Shown: piece by piece, positions 24,965-32,862 of the stretch
How positions within the stretch are numbered: the first letter of the stretch is position 1
Layout of the letters: each line of letters starts with the position of its first letter
Assembly (NCBI RefSeq): GCF_014208105.1
Contig: NZ_JACHMQ010000001.1
Location: 1,054,001 to 1,118,000 of the forward strand
Reading direction: 5' to 3'
DNA: 64,000 nt
From: Actinomadura coerulea
Lineage (GTDB): Bacteria > Actinomycetota > Actinomycetes > Streptosporangiales > Streptosporangiaceae
Made by a program: the position numbers and the translations under genes
Notes under the pieces: model-generated
Told to the model about the DNA's origin: nothing
Databases searched by the model: none
What the model saw: the letters and a program-made list of their open reading frames with translations, nothing else

Positions 24965-25014
24965 TGGGTCTTCTCCCTGTCGTGGTGGTGGGTCGCCGGT
25001 CCGGTCGGTCCGGG

Positions 25015-26400
25015 TCAGCGGTCGGTGATGGTGAGGCCCGCGGGCGCGGCCTCGGAGTAGGCGTCGTCGATGTGCACGGCCCGCACTCCGGCCCGCTGGA
25101 GCAGGCTGGTGGCGGCGGCGGCCCGGTAGCCCGAGCCGCAGTGCACCCAGACGGTCCCGGCGGGCAGTTCGTCCAGCCGGCCGGTCAGCTCGGGGAGGGG
25201 GATGTGGACGGCGCCCTCGACGTGCCCGTCCCTCCACTCGTTGGTCATGCGCACGTCCAGCACGGCGTCCGGCGCGGGCAGGTGCCGGGGGACGCGGCCG
25301 GAGCGGGCGGCGGCCAGGTCGGCGAACGTCGCGACGAGGGTCTCGCGCAGCCGGTCGGCGTCGCCGCCGGCCCACCGCTCGGGCTCCCCGGAGGACGCCG
25401 CGGCCGGGCGGTCGATGCCGATCCGCGCCAGCTCCCGCTGGGCGGCGGCGATCTGCTCGGGGCTGTCGCCGAGCAGGGTGAGGGGCGCGCCCCACGGCGC
25501 CAGCCAGCCGAGCCACGTCGACATCGCGCCGTCCAGGCCGAAGCTGAGGGTGCCGGCCAGGTGCCGCTGGGCGAAGGCCTTGCGGGAGCGCAGGTCGACG
25601 ACCCACTCCCCGGCGGCGATGCGGTCGCGCAGCTCGGCGGGGTCGGCGGTCCGGGCGGGGGTGAGGTCGAGCAGGTCGGCTCCGGCGCTGTTGCGGACGC
25701 CCATGTGCGCGTAGTAGGCGGGGTAGGCGTCGAGCCCGTCCAGGGTCTCGGTGACGAAGTCGTCGGCCTCCAGCCGCAGCGCCGGGTTGGCTCGCCGCTC
25801 CTGGCCGATGGTCGAGGACTCGGCGTCGGACTGGCTCGCCGAGCAGAAGCTGCCGAACCCGTGCGTGGGCCAGACGTGCGCGCCGTCGGGCAGCAGGTCG
25901 GCCAGCCGCCGCGCCGACGCGTGCTGCCGCTGGGCCAGAAGGTGGGCGTGCTCGGAACCGAGGAGGTCGGTGCGGCCGGTGGTGCCGAACAGCAGCGATC
26001 CGCCGGTGAAGACGCCTTCGGGCCCGCCGGGGCCGGACAGGACGTAGGACAGGTGGTGGAAGGTGTGCCCCGGGGTGGCGACGGCGCGGATGCGCAGCGC
26101 GTCGGAGACGGCGATCTCGTCGCCGTCCGCAAGGGCGGTCCGCTCGAAGGCGACGTCCTCGTCGGCCGAGAGCAGGTACGCCGCCCCGGTCGCCCGGGCC
26201 AGGGCCAGTCCGCCGGAGACGTAGTCGTTGTGCAGGTGGGTCTCGGCCACGTGCGTGATGCGGACGTCCAGCCGCCCGGCCAGGGCCAGGAAGCGGTCGA
26301 TGTCGCGCTGCGGATCGACGACCAGCGCCACCCGCCCGTCGTGGGCGAGGTAGCTGCGGTCGCCCAGGGACGAGGTCTCGACTACCTGGACATGTGCCAT
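25015..26400 (-). CDS. MBL-fold persulfide dioxygenase fused to rhodanese (CstB/Blh-like)
   Basis: 461 aa. The metallo-beta-lactamase domain (1-240) has VAETHLHNDYVSGG (His55, His57, Asp59; Tyr replaces the usual second His, as is common in this branch), ATPGHTFHHLSYV and VWPTHGFGSFC. Two rhodanese modules follow: the first (GEWVVDLRSRKAFAQRHLAG) is inactive without a Cys loop, the second has VWVHCGSGYRAA with the catalytic Cys. The family oxidises glutathione or low-molecular-weight persulfide to sulfite or thiosulfate. ATG 26400 has aaggag 9 nt upstream and a CstR/CsoR-type operator immediately before that. Confidence 0.9.
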   Translation of the reverse strand: MAHVQVVETSSLGDRSYLAHDGRVALVVDPQRDIDRFLALAGRLDVRITHVAETHLHNDYVSGGLALARATGAAYLLSADEDVAFERTALADGDEIAVSDALRIRAVATPGHTFHHLSYVLSGPGGPEGVFTGGSLLFGTTGRTDLLGSEHAHLLAQRQHASARRLADLLPDGAHVWPTHGFGSFCSASQSDAESSTIGQERRANPALRLEADDFVTETLDGLDAYPAYYAHMGVRNSAGADLLDLTPARTADPAELRDRIAAGEWVVDLRSRKAFAQRHLAGTLSFGLDGAMSTWLGWLAPWGAPLTLLGDSPEQIAAAQRELARIGIDRPAAASSGEPERWAGGDADRLRETLVATFADLAAARSGRVPRHLPAPDAVLDVRMTNEWRDGHVEGAVHIPLPELTGRLDELPAGTVWVHCGSGYRAAAATSLLQRAGVRAVHIDDAYSEAAPAGLTITDR

Positions 26401-26415
26401 CTGCGTTCACTCCTT

Positions 26416-26431
26416 ATACCCCGGGGGGTAT
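26416..26431 (-). promoter_or_regulatory. CsoR/CstR-family operator before the sulfur operon
   Basis: ATACCCC-GG-GGGGTAT, a near-perfect 16-bp dyad 16 bp upstream of the MBL-rhodanese ATG and touching its ribosome-binding site. Confidence 0.82.
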
Positions 26432-26500
26432 GCGTCGGTCAGATCGCGGCCATGGTCGTGTCCCCTCGTCGACCGATGAGGGGAGGGTCCGCCGCGGCCC

Positions 26501-26782
26501 TCAGGAAAGGGCGAGGAAGAGCTTCTCCAGGCGCTCGGCGCTGATCGGCGGCTTCTCGCCCCGGTCGGCCGCCGCCTGGCAGTGCCGCAGGCCGGTCGAA
26601 ATGATCTTGAATCCGGCCCGGTCGATCGCCTTGGACACCGCCGCCAGCTGGGTCAGCACCCGCTCGCAGTCGTCGGCGTTCTCGATCATCGAGATCACCC
26701 CGCCCAGCTGGCCGTGCGCCCGCCGGAGCCGGGTCAGCGCGTCCGCCAGGGCGGTCGCGTCCATCTCCAGATGCTCCTCCAT
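26501..26782 (-). CDS. CsoR/RcnR-family repressor, CstR-like persulfide sensor
   Basis: 93 aa, all-helical DUF156 fold: ADALTRLRRAHGQLGGVISMIENADDCERVLTQLAAVSKAID. The two conserved cysteines are Cys39 and Cys68, 29 apart as in CsoR, but the copper-ligand His normally four residues before the second Cys is Gly64. Loss of that His with both Cys kept is the mark of CstR-type persulfide sensors rather than copper sensors. A matching operator lies 22 bp upstream of its own start and another before the sulfur operon, so it probably represses both. Confidence 0.88.
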   Translation of the reverse strand: MEEHLEMDATALADALTRLRRAHGQLGGVISMIENADDCERVLTQLAAVSKAIDRAGFKIISTGLRHCQAAADRGEKPPISAERLEKLFLALS

Positions 26783-26803
26783 CGTCCACCTCCGGCGCCC
26801 ACC

Positions 26804-26819
26804 ATACCCCCTGGGGTAT
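26804..26819 (-). promoter_or_regulatory. CsoR/CstR-family operator before the cstR-like gene
   Basis: ATACCCC-CT-GGGGTAT, perfect 7-bp arms, 22 bp upstream of the repressor ATG; autoregulatory site. Confidence 0.85.
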
Positions 26820-26863
26820 CCGTTCGCGCGTGAGGTGCCTCACCCCGCCCCGGGACTTCCGGT

Positions 26864-26877
26864 AGGACCTTCGGCTC
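26864..26877 (+). promoter_or_regulatory. DevR-type box before the OsmC gene
   Basis: aggaccttcggctc inside the 17-bp dyad taggaccttcggctcta; 12 of 14 matches to the consensus. 70 bp upstream of the OsmC ATG. Confidence 0.7.
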
Positions 26878-26946
26878 TACCTGCGAAGACTCCCGAATCC
26901 AAGACTTGGGGCAAGCGAGGAACCGGCAGCAGAGGAGGTGGCACCG

Positions 26947-27360
26947 ATGAGCGAGATGCTGGTCGTCCACCGGGAGGACGACGCCTTCGCGGTCATCGTC
27001 CGCGACCACGTGATCCACGTGGACCAGCCGTACGCGGGGGGAGGCATGGACGCCGGCCCGACGCCGGTCGAGCTGTTCGTGGCGTCCCTCGCCGCGTGCA
27101 CCGCGCACTACGCCCGGCGCTACCTGAAGGCGCGCTGCCTGCCCGCGAACGGGCTGGAGGTCGCCGCCGACTACGCGATGAGCCCGGAGGGCCCCGCCCG
27201 GGTGTCGCGCATCGACCTGCGCCTGCGCCCTCCCGTCCGGCTGCCCGACCGGGACGTGGGGGGACTGATGGCGGCCGTCATGGCCTGCACGGTCCACAAC
27301 TCGATCCTCGCCGCGCCGCGCGTCGGCGTGCGCCTGGAGAGCGAGGTCACGGCCGCCTGA
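26947..27360 (+). CDS. OsmC-like peroxidase/redox protein
   Basis: 137 aa. It contains AGGGMDAGPTPVELFVASLAACTAHYARRYLK, where the Cys lies in the LAAC motif of OsmC/Ohr, and later MAAVMACTVHNSIL with the second conserved Cys. The family reduces organic hydroperoxides through this Cys pair, often with lipoyl or thiol donors. ATG 26947 is chosen over GTG 26938 because gaggagg lies 8 nt upstream. It is a single gene under its own DevR-type box, next to USP 6. Confidence 0.87.
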   Translation: MSEMLVVHREDDAFAVIVRDHVIHVDQPYAGGGMDAGPTPVELFVASLAACTAHYARRYLKARCLPANGLEVAADYAMSPEGPARVSRIDLRLRPPVRLPDRDVGGLMAAVMACTVHNSILAAPRVGVRLESEVTAA

Positions 27361-27385
27361 GCGGCGCCGGAGGTCCCGGCGCCGA

Positions 27386-27399
27386 GGGCCGTTCGGCCC
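27386..27399 (+). promoter_or_regulatory. DevR-type box before USP 6
   Basis: gggccgttcggccc with flanking a and t; a perfect inverted repeat of agggccg. 56 bp before the ATG at 27455. Confidence 0.75.
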
Positions 27400-27454
27400 T
27401 GGGGAGCGGGCGCCCCGGGCGGTGGAATGGAGGCGGACCGAGGAGGAGGGCGTC

Positions 27455-28300
27455 ATGAGCCACGTGGTCGTCGGCTACGACGGAACGAGCGAGAGCGAGC
27501 GCGCCCTGCGCTGGGCGGTGGAGGAGGCCCGGCTCCGGCGGCTGCCGCTGACGGTGTGCCACGCGTGGCAGTGGCCGTATCCGATCGAATTCATCGACCG
27601 CGAGGGCGTGGCCATCGTCCGCCGGATGGGGGAGCACATGCTCGACCAGGGCGTGGCGCTGGCGCGCGAGCTGGCACCCGGCCTGAAGGTGCTCAAGCGG
27701 CTGGACACCGGGGGGCCCTACCTGGCGCTGCTGAACCAGGGGCCGGACGCGGAGCTCATCGTCGTCGGCTCGCACCCGCCGGAGGAGATGTCCGTCGGGT
27801 CCACGGTGCTGCGGGTGGCGGCCCGGGCCGACATCCCGGTCGCGGTCGTGCGCTCGGGCCCCTCTCGCGACGGACTGGTGGTCGTGGGCGTGGACGGCTC
27901 CCCGGGCGCCGACGCGGCACTGGCGTTCGCCTTCGAGGAGGCGGCGCTGCGCGGCTGGCGGCTGCGCGCGGTGTACGGATGCTGGGAGCCCGGCGCCGCC
28001 CCCGACGGCGACCTGTCGCTGTTCGGCGACGAGGACAAGCTCCGCCACGTGTGCGGATGCGTGCTCGAACGGGCGGTCGCGCCCTGGCTGGTCAAGTACC
28101 CCTTCGTCCAGGCGGTGACCTCGCTGGTGCTCAGGCCGCCCCGCGAGGTCCTGCTGGAAGCGGCGGAGGGCGCGACGCTGACGGTGGTGGGCTCGCGCGG
28201 CGCCGGCGCCGTCGGGCCGCTGTCGGTGGGCGCGACGAGCGACGCGCTGCTCAAGCACGCGCCCTGCACGACCACGATCGTCCCGCGGCGGGTCGGATGA
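27455..28300 (+). CDS. Universal stress protein, two USP domains (USP 6)
   Basis: A 281-aa tandem USP of the CHAWQWPYP subgroup. Domain 1 opens HVVVGYDGTSESERALRWAVEEARL; its loop is degenerate (GSHPPEEMSVGSTVLRV). Domain 2 opens LVVVGVDGSPGADAALAFAFEEAAL and keeps GSRGAGAVGPLSVGATSDALLKHAPC. Overall arrangement matches USP 3 closely, so the two are probably duplicates. ATG 27455 follows gaggaggag. A cyclic-nucleotide-domain gene follows 38 bp later on the same strand. Confidence 0.93.
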   Translation: MSHVVVGYDGTSESERALRWAVEEARLRRLPLTVCHAWQWPYPIEFIDREGVAIVRRMGEHMLDQGVALARELAPGLKVLKRLDTGGPYLALLNQGPDAELIVVGSHPPEEMSVGSTVLRVAARADIPVAVVRSGPSRDGLVVVGVDGSPGADAALAFAFEEAALRGWRLRAVYGCWEPGAAPDGDLSLFGDEDKLRHVCGCVLERAVAPWLVKYPFVQAVTSLVLRPPREVLLEAAEGATLTVVGSRGAGAVGPLSVGATSDALLKHAPCTTTIVPRRVG

Positions 28301-28338
28301 CCCCGGACGGCGCAGAGCACCGAAGGTAGGCGAGCCAA

Positions 28339-28815
28339 GTGAGCATGGTGACCGCAGCCGATCTGGCCCGCGAGCCGTTCTTCGACGGTATGCGGAGCCT
28401 GGATCTGACCAGGCTGGCGAAGGCGGCCCGGCACACCGACATCCCCGCGGGGCGGCGCATCTTCGCCGAGTCCGCCGCGGCGGAGCGGTTCTGGCTCCTC
28501 CTCGACGGGAGCGTGGCCGTCGACATGAACCTCCCCGAAGGCGGGACCCTCGTCGTCGACACCTTCGGGCCCGGATCGGTGGTGGGCTGGTCGTGGCTGT
28601 TCCGTCCGCACCGCTGGCGGTTCGGCGCGGTCGCGAGCACACCCGTCCAGGCGATCGAGTTCGACGGCCGGCTGGTGCGGACGCTGAGCGCCGTCGACCC
28701 GTCGCTCGGCTACGAGCTGACGCGCCGCCTCGCCGAGCAGGTCGTGGGCCGCCTGGAGGCGGCCCGGACCCGGCTGGCCGATGCCGCCCCCGGCTCCCTG
28801 GGCCGCGCGGTGTGA
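28339..28815 (+). CDS. Cyclic-nucleotide-binding-domain protein without DNA-binding domain
   Basis: 158 aa. LAREPFFDGMRSLDLTRLAKAARHTDIPAG is the cNBD helix-turn start; GRRIFAESAAAERFWLLLDGSVAVDMN and GTLVVDTFGPGSVVGWSWLF form the beta-roll, though the phosphate cassette Glu-Arg of true cAMP binders is not evident. After the C-helix (RRLAEQVVGRLEAARTRLADAA) the protein ends; the HTH of Crp/Fnr regulators is absent. DosR-type regulons in mycobacteria contain comparable cNBD-only proteins (inference from memory). Probably cotranscribed with USP 6. Confidence 0.82.
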   Translation: MSMVTAADLAREPFFDGMRSLDLTRLAKAARHTDIPAGRRIFAESAAAERFWLLLDGSVAVDMNLPEGGTLVVDTFGPGSVVGWSWLFRPHRWRFGAVASTPVQAIEFDGRLVRTLSAVDPSLGYELTRRLAEQVVGRLEAARTRLADAAPGSLGRAV

Positions 28816-28941
28816 CCCTTCGGGCCGGTCAGGCGGCCACCTCGTCGCGCTGGAGCGGGCGGCTCATGCACCGGGGGCCGCCCCGGCGTCGGCCGCCGGG
28901 GATGGTGACGACCTCGCCGCGCCGCGGGGTCAGTCGCGGGG

Positions 28942-29781
28942 TCAGTCGCGGGGGCGGACGACGGCGACGGGGCAGTGGGCGTGGTGGATGACGCCGTGGC
29001 CGACCGATCCGAGCGGGAACGACCGGCCCCGGGACCCGACCACGACCAGGTCGGCCTCCGCGGAGGCCCGCGCGAGCGTCTGCACCGGGTGGCCGATGAC
29101 CACGTCCTCGCCGACCTTGAGGTCCGGGTCGCGCCCGCGCCACGGCGCCAGGACCGCGGCCAGGCGGTCGCAGCGGCCGTTGGTGGCGAGCTGGACGTCG
29201 GCCCCCGAGCCGGCGGCGGGCCGCCAGGCGTGCAGCACGCGGAGCCGGGCGCCCCGCGCGGCGGCCGCGGCGAACGCGTGGTCGAGCGCGGGGGCGGGGT
29301 CCTCGGCCAGGTCCAGTCCGACCACGACCTCCCCGATGGGGGTGTCCGAGTGGCCGCGGACGATGACCACGGGGCCCGGGTAGTGCCCGGCCAGGTGCAG
29401 GCCGGTGGAGCCGAGCAGCAGCGAGGCGAAGCCGCCCCGGCCGCGATGGCCGACGACGACCTCGGCGGCCTCGCCGGTGTAGTGCCGCAGGCCGCCCGCC
29501 ACCGTCCGGTCGTGGACGAGCATCGTCTCGACCTTGAGGCGGGGGTGCCGCCGCAGGGCCGCGTCCCGTCCGGCGCGCAGCACCGGGTTCCAGGCGTCCA
29601 CCAGTGACGCGGCGTCGCCGCCCGTGTTGCCGGGCGCGGTCTTCGTGGGGGTCTCCAGGACGTGGAGGATGTGCAGTTCCTTGCCGTGGCGCGCGGCCTC
29701 GTCGGCCGCCCAGCCGATGGCGCGGTCGGAGTGGGCGGACCCGTCGGTTCCGACCAGGATCGCCGTTCGCTGCGTGGACAT
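28942..29781 (-). CDS. Universal stress protein, two USP domains (USP 7)
   Basis: A 279-aa tandem USP. Domain 1 opens AILVGTDGSAHSDRAIGWAADEAARHGKELHILHVLE and keeps GHRGRGGFASLLLGSTG. Domain 2 opens EVVVGLDLAEDPAPALDHAFAAAA and ends GSRGRSFPLGSVGHGVIHHAHCPVAVV, so both loops look usable. A tandem duplication of gggtcagtcgcg lies across the stop codon. The gene starts 25 bp after the small coiled-coil gene and is probably driven by the box at 30115. Confidence 0.93.
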   Translation of the reverse strand: MSTQRTAILVGTDGSAHSDRAIGWAADEAARHGKELHILHVLETPTKTAPGNTGGDAASLVDAWNPVLRAGRDAALRRHPRLKVETMLVHDRTVAGGLRHYTGEAAEVVVGHRGRGGFASLLLGSTGLHLAGHYPGPVVIVRGHSDTPIGEVVVGLDLAEDPAPALDHAFAAAAARGARLRVLHAWRPAAGSGADVQLATNGRCDRLAAVLAPWRGRDPDLKVGEDVVIGHPVQTLARASAEADLVVVGSRGRSFPLGSVGHGVIHHAHCPVAVVRPRD

Positions 29782-29806
29782 GTGCTTCTCCTGAGGGGAT
29801 CGGGGG

Positions 29807-30073
29807 TCAGCGCCCGGCGGCGGGCGTCAGCGGCGGGAGCAGGAGGAGTTCCTGCGCCTGCCGCGCCGTCGGCGCCGCTTCGCCGTGGCCGGTGTCCAGG
29901 GGGGCGCCCTCCAGGGCGGCGGCCAGCAGCCGGGCCGCCTCGGCGAGCGCGGCCACCTGCCGCTCCAGCACCGCGACGCGATGTTCCAGAGCCGGGACGG
30001 ACGAACCATGGGAGATCTGCCTCGCCCTCGCGAAGCTCCTTAAAGCTCGGCGAGCCGCCCCGGTGGCGGCCAC
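29807..30073 (-). CDS. Small coiled-coil protein, 88 aa
   Basis: The recognisable part is a heptad repeat, LEHRVAVLERQVAALAEAARLLAAALEG, followed by a low-complexity C-terminus (QELLLLPPLTPAAGR). No known domain. The GTG at 30073 has no ribosome-binding site but sits 41 bp from the end of a DevR-type box, the same distance as the leaderless devS start (40 bp), so a leaderless transcript is plausible. It could act as an oligomerising partner of USP 7, with which it seems cotranscribed; that is inference. Confidence 0.6.
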   Translation of the reverse strand: MAATGAARRALRSFARARQISHGSSVPALEHRVAVLERQVAALAEAARLLAAALEGAPLDTGHGEAAPTARQAQELLLLPPLTPAAGR

Positions 30074-30114
30074 GGTGCCGACTCAAGCGTCGTCCGCGCG
30101 CCTTCCCGTCTGTA

Positions 30115-30128
30115 GGGACCTTCGTCCC
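30115..30128 (-). promoter_or_regulatory. DevR-type box before the coiled-coil/USP 7 unit
   Basis: gggaccttcgtccc, both half-sites exact, 41 bp upstream of the GTG at 30073. Confidence 0.85.
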
Positions 30129-30168
30129 CGCCTCGATCGGCGACGGTCCTCTCGTCCGGGAGCGGACC

Positions 30169-30948
30169 TCAGATGCGGCCGGAGGGGAGCAGGGCGAGGT
30201 CCTCGAAGCCGGGCGTCCACCACAGGCCGCCTTCGGGCGTCACGCCGAGCGCCTCGATATCCGGCCGGGCCTCCGCCCAGGCGCGGGCCGCGCCGCCCAT
30301 GGCGAAGGCCGCGGTGGCGAGCGCGTCGACGTCGGTGAGGTGGCGCCCGACCAGCGTCACGGAGGCCAGGCCCGCGGCGGGACGCCCGGTGCGGGGGTCG
30401 AGGATGTGCTCGCCGCGCTCGGCGGTGCCCGAGGTGGCGACGGCGATGTCGCGCCCGGACACGACGGCGACGAGCCCGCCGCGGTCGCGGGGGTCGGCGA
30501 TGCCGATCCGCCACGGTTCACCGGGCCCGGTCTCGCCGCGCGCCTGGACGTCGCCGCCGCCGTTCACGCAGTGGTCGTGCGCGCCGGCGTCGTGCAGGAT
30601 CGTCGACGCCCGCTCGATCGCCCAGCCCTTGACCACCCCGCTGGGATCGAGCCAGCCCCCCGGCTCGCAGGTGAACGCGCCGCCGGTGGATTGTTCGAGT
30701 TCCGCGCCGAGGCGCAGGACCTCGGCGACCTCGGGACCGCACTCGCCGAGCGCGGCGCGGCCGTCCGCCAGGCGCGACACCTGGCTGTCGGGGCGGTAGG
30801 GGGAGAAGACGCGGTCGACGTGGTGCAGCCAGGCGACGGCCTGCGCGAGGGCCGCGGCGATGGACGGCGAGCGCGCCGTGCGGACGTCGAAGGAGAACAC
30901 CGTCCCCATCGCGTGCTCCACGTGGCGGATCCCCTCAGGCACGGGCAC
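30169..30948 (-). CDS. apbE: ApbE, FAD:protein FMN transferase
   Basis: 259 aa. It contains AMGTVFSFDVRT, SGGAFTCEPGGWLDPSGVVKGWAIERA, HCVNGGGDVQARGE and the C-terminal LASVTLVGRHLTDVDALATAAFAMG; the last has the T-x-x-D-A-x-A-T metal/FAD site. The enzyme attaches FMN to a Thr of target proteins. It lacks an obvious lipoprotein signal, so it may act inside or be exported with its partner. The GTG start overlaps the stop of the FMN-binding protein gene by 14 nt, placing enzyme and substrate in one coupled operon. Confidence 0.93.
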   Translation of the reverse strand: MPVPEGIRHVEHAMGTVFSFDVRTARSPSIAAALAQAVAWLHHVDRVFSPYRPDSQVSRLADGRAALGECGPEVAEVLRLGAELEQSTGGAFTCEPGGWLDPSGVVKGWAIERASTILHDAGAHDHCVNGGGDVQARGETGPGEPWRIGIADPRDRGGLVAVVSGRDIAVATSGTAERGEHILDPRTGRPAAGLASVTLVGRHLTDVDALATAAFAMGGAARAWAEARPDIEALGVTPEGGLWWTPGFEDLALLPSGRI

Positions 30949-31375
30949 TGTCCAGGGCGCTCTGAAGGGACGTGATGTACCCCTCGCTGGTGTAGGTGGC
31001 CCCGGACACGGTGTCGATGCGCGCGCTGCCCGCCGCGAGGGCCTTCTTGGTGAGCTTGGGGAGGGCGATGGAGGCGATCTCGCGGTCGCGGCCGTTCTCC
31101 GATGGAGAGCGCAGGACGCGGACGGCGGTGAGGTGGCCGCCCGACATCGTGATCTCGACCTGGACGGGCCCGTAGCGGGTGTCGACGCTCTGGCCCCGGT
31201 ACGTCCTGCTCACCGGGTTCGCTCCGCTGCCCGCGGCTCCGCTCGTCCCGTCGCCGGTCCCGCCGCCCGCGGTGGAGGGGGGCGGCACGGCGGTGTCGTG
31301 CTGGTGCGGTTTCAACGACAGCAGCAGCACGACTCCCGCGATCGTCGCGCTCGTGGTGAACACGGCTCGGCGCAT
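30935..31375 (-). CDS. Secreted/anchored FMN-binding domain protein, likely ApbE substrate
   Basis: 146 aa. A short N-terminal hydrophobic segment (TTSATIAGVVLLLSLKP) is an uncleaved anchor or signal, followed by a Gly/Ser/Pro spacer of about 35 residues. The FMN-bind domain then ends with DTVSGATYTSEGY. SGATYT (Ser124-Thr129) is the flavinylation motif in which ApbE couples FMN to a threonine. Lies between the ferric-reductase-like membrane protein and apbE. Confidence 0.9.
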   Translation of the reverse strand: MRRAVFTTSATIAGVVLLLSLKPHQHDTAVPPPSTAGGGTGDGTSGAAGSGANPVSRTYRGQSVDTRYGPVQVEITMSGGHLTAVRVLRSPSENGRDREIASIALPKLTKKALAAGSARIDTVSGATYTSEGYITSLQSALDSARA

Positions 31376-31389
31376 GTGGTGCGGTCCTC

Positions 31390-32757
31390 TCAGAACTCGA
31401 AGGATTCGGATCGGACGTGGCGGCGTCGCACGCCGGCCTGCTTGAGCGCGCCCTGGGCGGCGGCCATCATGCCGGGAGGCCCGCACAGGTAGACGTCCCG
31501 GTGCCGGATGTCGGGGACGAGGTCGCGCAGCGCCCGGCCGTCCAGCGACAGGGAGTAGTGGGACGGCTCGTCGACGAAGTAGTGGACGCGCGCCCCCCGG
31601 ACGCGGGCGATGTCGTCCAGTTCGCCGCGCAGGGCCAGGTCCTCGGGCCGGCGGGCGAGATAGACGAGGGCGACGTCGCCGGGCAGGGTCTCGAACAGCG
31701 TCCGCAGCGGGGTGATGCCGACGCCGCCGGCGATCAGCAGGGCCCGGTCGTGGTGCGGCCGCGCCCCGGTGAACCCGCCGTAGGGCCCCTCGGCCCAGAC
31801 CCGCGTCCCGGGGCGGAGCCGGGCCAGCGCCCGGCTGTGGTCCCCGGCCTCCTTGACGGTGATGCGGAGCCGGTGCCCGCGGGGCGGCTCGGACAGCGAG
31901 TAGGGGTTGGCCGTCCACCAGAAGCCCGGGGCGAGGAACCGCCAGCGGAAGAACTGGCCCGGCTCGGCGCGCAGCTCGTCCAGGTGGCGGCCGCTCATGT
32001 AGACCGACACGACCCCGGGCGCCTCGGCGTGGACGGCGGTGACCCGCAGCCCGTGCCGGATCCCGCGCACGGCGGGCATCAGGAACCGGAACCAGGCGAG
32101 GGTGACGGCGACGCCGATGTACAGGGTGTACCAGGCCGCCTTCGCCCAGGGCGATCCGGCGAACTGGGCGCCGCTGGCGAGCTGGTGCGAGAACGCCAGG
32201 AAGATGGCCAGGTAGGTCGCGAAGTGCAGGTAGTGCCAGGTCTCGTAGCGCATCCGCCGCCGCGCCGCCCGCGCGGACGTGATCCCGACGCCGAGGAGCA
32301 CCAGGAACCCGGCCGTGCCCTTGAGCATCTCGGGGTAGTCGACGACCACCGTCGCCGTCTCGTGGACGACGTCGGTGCGGGCCGTCACCGCGTACCCCCA
32401 GATGATCAGTAGGGCGTGCGCCAGCACGAGGCAGACGGTGTACCGCCCGCCCATCGCGTGCCAGCGGGCCAGCCGGTCGGTGCCCACGCCCCGTTCGAGC
32501 GCCGGCACGCGGGCCATCAGGGCCAGCAGGACGGCGCAGCCGTAGCCCGCCAGCAGCCCGGTGACGCGCCCGGCCTCGGTCAGCCAGCCGTCCAGGCCGG
32601 TGATCGAGTCGGTGGTGCGCCACCACAGGGCCAGCACCGCGACCGCGCCGGCGTAGATCAGCACTTGCGGCCACCAGTGCGGGACGCGCCACGACGGCCG
32701 CCTGACCCTCGGGGCCGGCCGCATGATGTCGTACCTGGTCGTCGTCATGGCAGCCAC
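31390..32757 (-). CDS. Ferric-reductase-like membrane flavocytochrome with FAD/NAD(P)H domain
   Basis: 455 aa. The N-terminal half has six hydrophobic helices with histidines suited to bind two haems (RWHAMGGRYTVCLVLAHALLI, ETWHYLHFATYLAIFLAFSHQLAS). The C-terminal half is a ferredoxin-reductase module: PGQFFRWRFLAPGFWW, NPYSLSEPP (FAD), GGVGITPLRTL (nucleotide) and DVYLCGPPGMM. It should move electrons from cytosolic NAD(P)H across the membrane, probably to the FMN-binding protein encoded next. Start is GTG 32757 (TGCGTT and six bases upstream, maybe leaderless) or ATG 32748. TCAGAG repeats lie just upstream. Confidence 0.9.
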   Translation of the reverse strand: MAAMTTTRYDIMRPAPRVRRPSWRVPHWWPQVLIYAGAVAVLALWWRTTDSITGLDGWLTEAGRVTGLLAGYGCAVLLALMARVPALERGVGTDRLARWHAMGGRYTVCLVLAHALLIIWGYAVTARTDVVHETATVVVDYPEMLKGTAGFLVLLGVGITSARAARRRMRYETWHYLHFATYLAIFLAFSHQLASGAQFAGSPWAKAAWYTLYIGVAVTLAWFRFLMPAVRGIRHGLRVTAVHAEAPGVVSVYMSGRHLDELRAEPGQFFRWRFLAPGFWWTANPYSLSEPPRGHRLRITVKEAGDHSRALARLRPGTRVWAEGPYGGFTGARPHHDRALLIAGGVGITPLRTLFETLPGDVALVYLARRPEDLALRGELDDIARVRGARVHYFVDEPSHYSLSLDGRALRDLVPDIRHRDVYLCGPPGMMAAAQGALKQAGVRRRHVRSESFEF

Positions 32758-32772
32758 CCTGCCAACGCAGTT

Positions 32773-32788
32773 TCTGAGTTCCCTCTGA
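32773..32788 (-). promoter_or_regulatory. TCAGAG direct repeat, putative OmpR-type site for the flavin operon
   Basis: On the minus strand TCAGAG-ggaac-TCAGA, an 11-bp direct repeat 16 bp upstream of the GTG at 32757. The period suits tandem binding by an OmpR/PhoB-type regulator. Confidence 0.65.
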
Positions 32789-32809
32789 CAGCATGGGGAA
32801 AGGCGCCTC

Positions 32810-32826
32810 TCAGAGCCTTTTCAGAG
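32810..32826 (+). promoter_or_regulatory. TCAGAG direct repeat, putative OmpR-type site for the regulator operon
   Basis: TCAGAG-ccttt-TCAGAG, the same 11-bp direct repeat facing the response-regulator gene. With the copy at 32773 it gives one site per divergent operon. Confidence 0.65.
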
Positions 32827-32862
32827 GGAAGGCAGAAGTTGGGGAGGGATGCTGGGCCGACC

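Noticed and set aside
26801..26831. Copper-sensing CsoR assignment for the 26501-26782 repressor
   Set aside because: The His ligand four residues before Cys68 is Gly64, and the neighbours are persulfide genes rather than copper exporters.
28829..28930. Possible small minus-strand gene after USP 7 (ends CMSRPLQRDEVAA)
   Set aside because: No convincing start codon or ribosome-binding site, and no homology that I recognise.
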